DNA of 35,546 nucleotides from an uncultured Ruminococcus sp. (lineage in GTDB: Bacteria > Bacillota > Clostridia > Oscillospirales > Ruminococcaceae): positions 1 through 35,546 of the forward strand of contig CALANW010000171.1 in NCBI GenBank assembly GCA_937926145.1, in the 5' to 3' direction. Shown piece by piece: positions 32,434 through 35,546 of this stretch. The position numbers were made by a program, and so were the translations under genes. The stretch's first letter is position 1. Each line of letters starts with the position of its first letter. Under the pieces are notes generated by a model that was given only the letters and a program-made list of their open reading frames with translations, did no database searches and was not told where the DNA came from.

Positions 32434-33267
32434 ATGAACGAACTCCACACATATATCTGCCCGAAATGCGGCGAACCTCTGCACCGTGACGGCGGAAGCT
32501 TCCGCTGTACGGCAAACCACGTTTACGACTGCGCCCGAAGCGGCTATGTGAACCTGCTCCTCGTTCAGCAGATGAACACAAAGCTCCCCGGTGACAACAA
32601 GCTTATGGTAAACGCGCGCAAAAATTTTCTCAGCAAAGGCTATTACGATGTTCTCATCAATGCTTTTTCCGACTGCGTTAAAAAATACTCCGTCACGAAC
32701 GGCGTTGTCCTTGACGCAGGCTGCGGCGAGGGTATCTACACCGTTTCAGCCGCTAAGAAATCACCCGAAATGTTCTTTATGGGAACGGACATATCCAAAA
32801 CCGCAGCGGACGCTGCCGCAAAAAGAGCCAAAGCCGAGTGTGTTTCAAACGTGCTTTTCTCGGTCAGCAGTGTATTTCATCTGCCAGTAAAAAGCGGTTC
32901 ATGCGATATGCTCACAACGCTTTTTGCGCCTTGGTGCGGTGAAGAATTCCTACGAGTGCTCAAGCCGAACGGCACTCTTATAATGGTCATTCCTGCGGAA
33001 CGCCATCTCTGGCAGCTCAAAGCGGCTGTCTATGACGATCCTTATTTAAACGAACCAAAAGAGAGCGAACCAAACGGATTCACCCTGCTTGAAAAGATAC
33101 CCGTCAGCTCGAAAATTCTGCTTGACAACAACGAGGATATCCAAAATCTTTTCTCGATGACACCTTACTATTATAAGACGAGCGAAGAGGGTCACCGCCG
33201 AGTTGAAGCTCTTTCACAGCTTGAAACCGAGATCACTTTTGAGATACTTATTTACGAGAAGAATTGA
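32434..33267 (+). CDS. rlmA: 23S rRNA (guanine-745-N1) methyltransferase, RlmA type
   Basis: A 277-residue protein starting at ATG 32434, three bases after the kinase stop. The N-terminal zinc finger has Cys9, Cys12, Cys25 and His29 (YICPKCGEPLHRDGGSFRC). YDCARSGYVNLLLVQQ, GDNKLMVNARKNFL and the SAM-binding VLDAGCGEGIYT also match the RlmA(I)/TlrB family. Members methylate G745 or G748 in helix 35 of 23S rRNA; TlrB gives tylosin resistance, RlmA(I) is housekeeping. Which position applies cannot be told by eye. The gene appears part of the two-component operon. Its last codons lie in the eroded end of element E6. Confidence 0.9.
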   Translation: MNELHTYICPKCGEPLHRDGGSFRCTANHVYDCARSGYVNLLLVQQMNTKLPGDNKLMVNARKNFLSKGYYDVLINAFSDCVKKYSVTNGVVLDAGCGEGIYTVSAAKKSPEMFFMGTDISKTAADAAAKRAKAECVSNVLFSVSSVFHLPVKSGSCDMLTTLFAPWCGEEFLRVLKPNGTLIMVIPAERHLWQLKAAVYDDPYLNEPKESEPNGFTLLEKIPVSSKILLDNNEDIQNLFSMTPYYYKTSEEGHRRVEALSQLETEITFEILIYEKN

Positions 33268-33378
33268 TATTTCAATCAAAGTATAGACAAAAAATCGGCG
33301 CAAAAGCCATATAAGGCTGTTAAACAGCTACGGGCTTTTGTACCGATTTTTTGTACACCTTCAGTTTAAAAATTAGTA
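33263..33378. mobile_element. MITE-like hairpin element, copy E6 (inverted, one end eroded)
   Basis: In reverse orientation relative to E1, it shows ATCAAAGTATAGACAAAAAA on the left and CCGATTTTTTGTACACCTTC on the right, ending TTTAAAAATTAGTA and followed by TAA. The left end, which should read TACTAATTTTT, has changed and contains the rlmA stop codon (33265-33267). The centre holds GGCTGTTAAACAGC, a small inner palindrome related to the TAGCTGTT core of E4 and E5. Confidence 0.65.
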
Positions 33379-33383
33379 TAAAC

Positions 33384-33423
33384 AGCACCGCAGCTTTGAT
33401 CTTCCGACCAAAACTGCGGTGCT
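33384..33423. terminator. Intrinsic terminator after rlmA
   Basis: A 10-bp stem, AGCACCGCAG (33384-33393) with CTGCGGTGCT (33414-33423), is followed by GCTGTTTTC. It sits between the convergent rlmA and amtB genes. Confidence 0.75.
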
Positions 33424-33498
33424 GCTGTTTTCACTTGGTTCATTTATAATACTTTAGGAGAGTATAATTGAAGAATTTTAAAATTATGTACTGTTTCC

Positions 33499-35262
33499 TC
33501 AGTCTTCGGAATCCTGAAGAGCGTCATAACCGCTTTCGCCTGTACGAACTCTGATAACGTCCTCAACATCGTAAACGAAGATCTTACCGTCACCGATGTG
33601 ACCCGTGTAAAGAGCCTTACGAGCCGTTTCAACAACTGTTTCAACAGGAACTTTGGAAACTACGACTTCGACCTTTACCTTTGGAAGAAGCGTTGCTTCA
33701 ACGGGAACACCACGGTACATTTCGCCTGCACCCTTCTGTGTGCCGCAGCCGAGAACCTGAGTTACCGTAAAGCCTGTTACGCCGATCTCACTGAGAGCAT
33801 TTTTGAGTGTTTCAAACTTATTCTGCTTGCATATAATGGAAACTCTTGTATACTTGTTCTTGCTGTCTGCACTGCGCTCGATATGAGGACGGTCAACAAC
33901 AGTAACAGGAACTGCTGCAGCAGGTTCTTCTTCGGAAACTGCGCCTGTGAATACGGAGTTTGAAGCAGGCATAAAGTCTGCATAAGCGGAAGCAAGACCG
34001 TGTTCTGTGATATCAAGACCTCTTGTTTCTTCCTCAACGGAAGCACGGAGTCCGATAGTTTTCTTGATGATGAAGAATGTGATTATCATTGTAACTGTTG
34101 CCCAAGCTGCTACTGCGAAAAGTCCAACGAACTGGATTCCGAGGAGCTTGAAGCCGCCGCCGTAGAAAAGACCTGCGAGTGTGTTGCCGTCAGGGTCAAC
34201 GAGGGAATAACCGGGAACCTTTGGATTTGAGAAAAGACCAACTGCGATAGTACCCCAGATACCGTTCATCATGTGAACTGCTACTGCACCAACAGGGTCG
34301 TCGATGTGAAGCTTGTTATCAAGGAGCCATACGCCGAATACTACGAGAAGACCAGAAACGATACCAACTACGATAGAACCGATGCAGTCTGTTGTGTCAC
34401 AAGGAGCTGTGATGCCTACAAGACCTGCGAGTGATGCGTTAAGGCACATCGAAACATCAGGCTTGCCGTATTTTACCCAAGTAAAGATCATGCATGTAAC
34501 TGTTGCAACTGCAGGAGCAACTGTTGTTGTAAGGAAGATAGAACCGAGCTGATCAATGCTTGTTGCTGCTGCGCCGTTAAAGCCGTACCAGCCGAACCAA
34601 AGGATAAATACGCCGAGAGCGCCGATTGTAAGTGAGTGACCCGGGATAGCGTTTACCTTTGTAACCTTGCCGTCCTTGTCAGTGTTGAACTTGCCAATAC
34701 GGGGTCCAAGGATCTTTGCGCCGATGAATGCTGCGATACCGCCTACAAGGTGGATACAAGTCGAACCTGCGAAATCGTGGAAGCCCATCTGTGAGAGCCA
34801 ACCGCCGCCCCAGATCCAGTGTGCTTCGATCGGGTAAACAAGTGCGCTGATAACGCCCGAATAAACACAGTAGGAAATGAACTTTGTTCTTTCTGCCATA
34901 GCTCCCGAAACGATAGTTGCAGCCGTTGCGCAGAATACAAGGTTGAATACGAAGCTTGACCAGTCGAAGTTTTCATACTGTGTCATAATGTCGAAGCCCG
35001 GCTTGCCGATAAGTCCGACAAGGTCTTCGCCGAAGAGAAGTCCAAAACCGATGAGAATGAACATTACTGTACCGATACAGAAGTCCATAAGGTTTTTCAT
35101 AATGATGTTGCCTGCGTTCTTCGCTCTTGTGAAGCCTGTTTCGACCATTGCGAAGCCTGCCTGCATAAAGAATACGAGAGCCGCGCCGATAAGAAACCAG
35201 ACGCCGAATACCAGCGACGAGGTGTTCTCGGAGACCATCTCCAAGATGTTTGTGCTTTCCAT
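33499..35262 (-). CDS. amtB: Ammonium transporter AmtB fused to a PII (GlnB/GlnK) domain
   Basis: A 587-residue fusion starting at ATG 35262 after TGGAGGAATT. Residues about 1-420 are an 11-span Amt channel: the gate region FVFNLVFCATAA, the first twin His in GSTCIHLVGG and the second in DPVGAVAVHMMNGIWG. A linker of about 50 residues leads to a complete PII domain (about 473-580; RVSIICKQNKF, LGCGTQKGAGEM, TGHIGDGKIFVYDV). PII proteins normally block Amt as separate trimers; here the regulator is tethered. The T-loop reads YRGVPVEA (516-523), so the uridylylated Tyr51 position is Val521. Control must therefore work through nucleotide or 2-oxoglutarate binding. The gene has its own promoter and structured leader. 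Confidence 0.93.
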   Translation of the reverse strand: MESTNILEMVSENTSSLVFGVWFLIGAALVFFMQAGFAMVETGFTRAKNAGNIIMKNLMDFCIGTVMFILIGFGLLFGEDLVGLIGKPGFDIMTQYENFDWSSFVFNLVFCATAATIVSGAMAERTKFISYCVYSGVISALVYPIEAHWIWGGGWLSQMGFHDFAGSTCIHLVGGIAAFIGAKILGPRIGKFNTDKDGKVTKVNAIPGHSLTIGALGVFILWFGWYGFNGAAATSIDQLGSIFLTTTVAPAVATVTCMIFTWVKYGKPDVSMCLNASLAGLVGITAPCDTTDCIGSIVVGIVSGLLVVFGVWLLDNKLHIDDPVGAVAVHMMNGIWGTIAVGLFSNPKVPGYSLVDPDGNTLAGLFYGGGFKLLGIQFVGLFAVAAWATVTMIITFFIIKKTIGLRASVEEETRGLDITEHGLASAYADFMPASNSVFTGAVSEEEPAAAVPVTVVDRPHIERSADSKNKYTRVSIICKQNKFETLKNALSEIGVTGFTVTQVLGCGTQKGAGEMYRGVPVEATLLPKVKVEVVVSKVPVETVVETARKALYTGHIGDGKIFVYDVEDVIRVRTGESGYDALQDSED

Positions 35263-35326
35263 AATAATTCCTCCACTTTCATTAATTGGGAAATATTGAT
35301 TTCCTTTGATCTCCCCATTAGCAAAA

Positions 35327-35392
35327 TAGAAAGGACGCTGTGAACCGAACTCCGTCTTTGCAGTCCGTCCACAGCGCCCTTGCTGTTTTCTA
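35327..35392 (-). promoter_or_regulatory. Structured leader of amtB mRNA
   Basis: On the minus strand GGGCGCTGTG (35379-35370) pairs with CACAGCGTCC (35342-35333), 10 bp with one G-U. It is extended by TAGAAA / TTTCTA (35392-35387 with 35332-35327) across a bulge. The loop contains two GACGGA motifs and a GGACT/AGTTC inner stem. No T run follows, so it is not a simple terminator. It does not show the conserved bases of the glutamine (glnA) riboswitch. It may be an ANTAR target or an unknown element. Confidence 0.55.
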
Positions 35393-35399
35393 TGGTCTT

Positions 35400-35428
35400 A
35401 TTATATATCATAAAAATTGGTTTGTCAA
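35400..35428 (-). promoter_or_regulatory. Promoter of amtB
   Basis: On the minus strand, TTGACA (35428-35423) and TATAAT (35405-35400) are 17 bp apart. The transcript should start near 35393, at the base of the leader stem. Confidence 0.85.
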
Positions 35429-35546
35429 GCACTTTTTTGAAATTTATGCAATTTTTATTATTTATTCCTGCATTTTAATTGATTATTTGTGATTTTATAG
35501 CTTTATAAGCTTAATTTATGAAATAGTCTAATATTTTAACTTCATA

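Noticed and set aside
35327..35392. Glutamine (glnA/downstream-peptide) riboswitch upstream of amtB.
   Set aside because: The conserved GACGGAAGTAGG-type block is missing; only GACGGA is shared.
1..35546. CRISPR arrays, tRNA or rRNA genes, prophage or conjugation genes, toxin-antitoxin pairs.
   Set aside because: None was recognised on either strand; the repeats present are dispersed hairpin elements, not regularly spaced arrays.

Overview
The window looks like a chromosomal segment of a gut-type Clostridia, probably Ruminococcus or another Oscillospiraceae. This placement is inference from gene content (class II GalT, Y-family polymerase with YolD, rubrerythrin, AmtB-PII fusion), purine-rich Shine-Dalgarno sites, many TTGACA-17-TATAAT promoters and intermediate GC. 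No rRNA, tRNA, CRISPR array, phage gene or transposase gene was found. Most of the window is ordinary housekeeping and accessory chromosome.

Layout. 1-3450: a DinB-like/DUF3795 gene broken by an in-frame TGA and bracketed by two near-identical 100-bp mobile repeats, then a DUF1697 protein, a small membrane protein and a GNAT acetyltransferase. 3505-5466 (-): a CapA-type lipoprotein. 5587-8414: a LexA-box promoter, Y-family polymerase, YolD-like protein and an AraC regulator, followed by a cytoplasmic GH59-type glycosidase. 11052-13161: a GntR(YtrA)-ABC ATPase-permease operon. 13376-14999: the magnesium channel gene mgtE behind a 230-nt leader holding a 27-codon upstream ORF and overlapping RNA stems. 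15502-17507 (-): galT-ppiB. 17592-19070 (-): a Thr-rich-linker lipoprotein. 19256-26130: a divergent tetR, then an MMPL/RND transporter and a large GLUG-repeat surface protein. 26611-29693: an ArsR-AraC fusion regulator divergent from a small HMA metallochaperone and a Zn/Cd-type P1B ATPase. 29709-30400: rubrerythrin. 30413-33267: a response regulator, histidine kinase and RlmA methyltransferase. 33499-35428 (-): an AmtB-PII fusion with a structured 5' leader.

Non-coding content. Six copies of a 100-133 bp hairpin element (MITE-like, TACTAA/TGCTAA ends, 3-bp TTA/TAA duplications) lie at gene ends and in intergenic gaps. A separate repeat of about 390 bp occurs twice in opposite orientation, each time in a tail-to-tail gap just after a terminator-like hairpin. 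Its internal hairpins differ between copies by compensatory changes, which suggests a structured RNA or a folded mobile element.

The candidates for something undescribed are the mgtE leader with its translated-ORF/terminator overlap, the 390-bp structured repeat, the MMPL plus GLUG stalk protein pair, and the ArsR-AraC metal-sensing fusion with its perfect operator palindrome. All family assignments come from reading motifs by eye; no database search was run.
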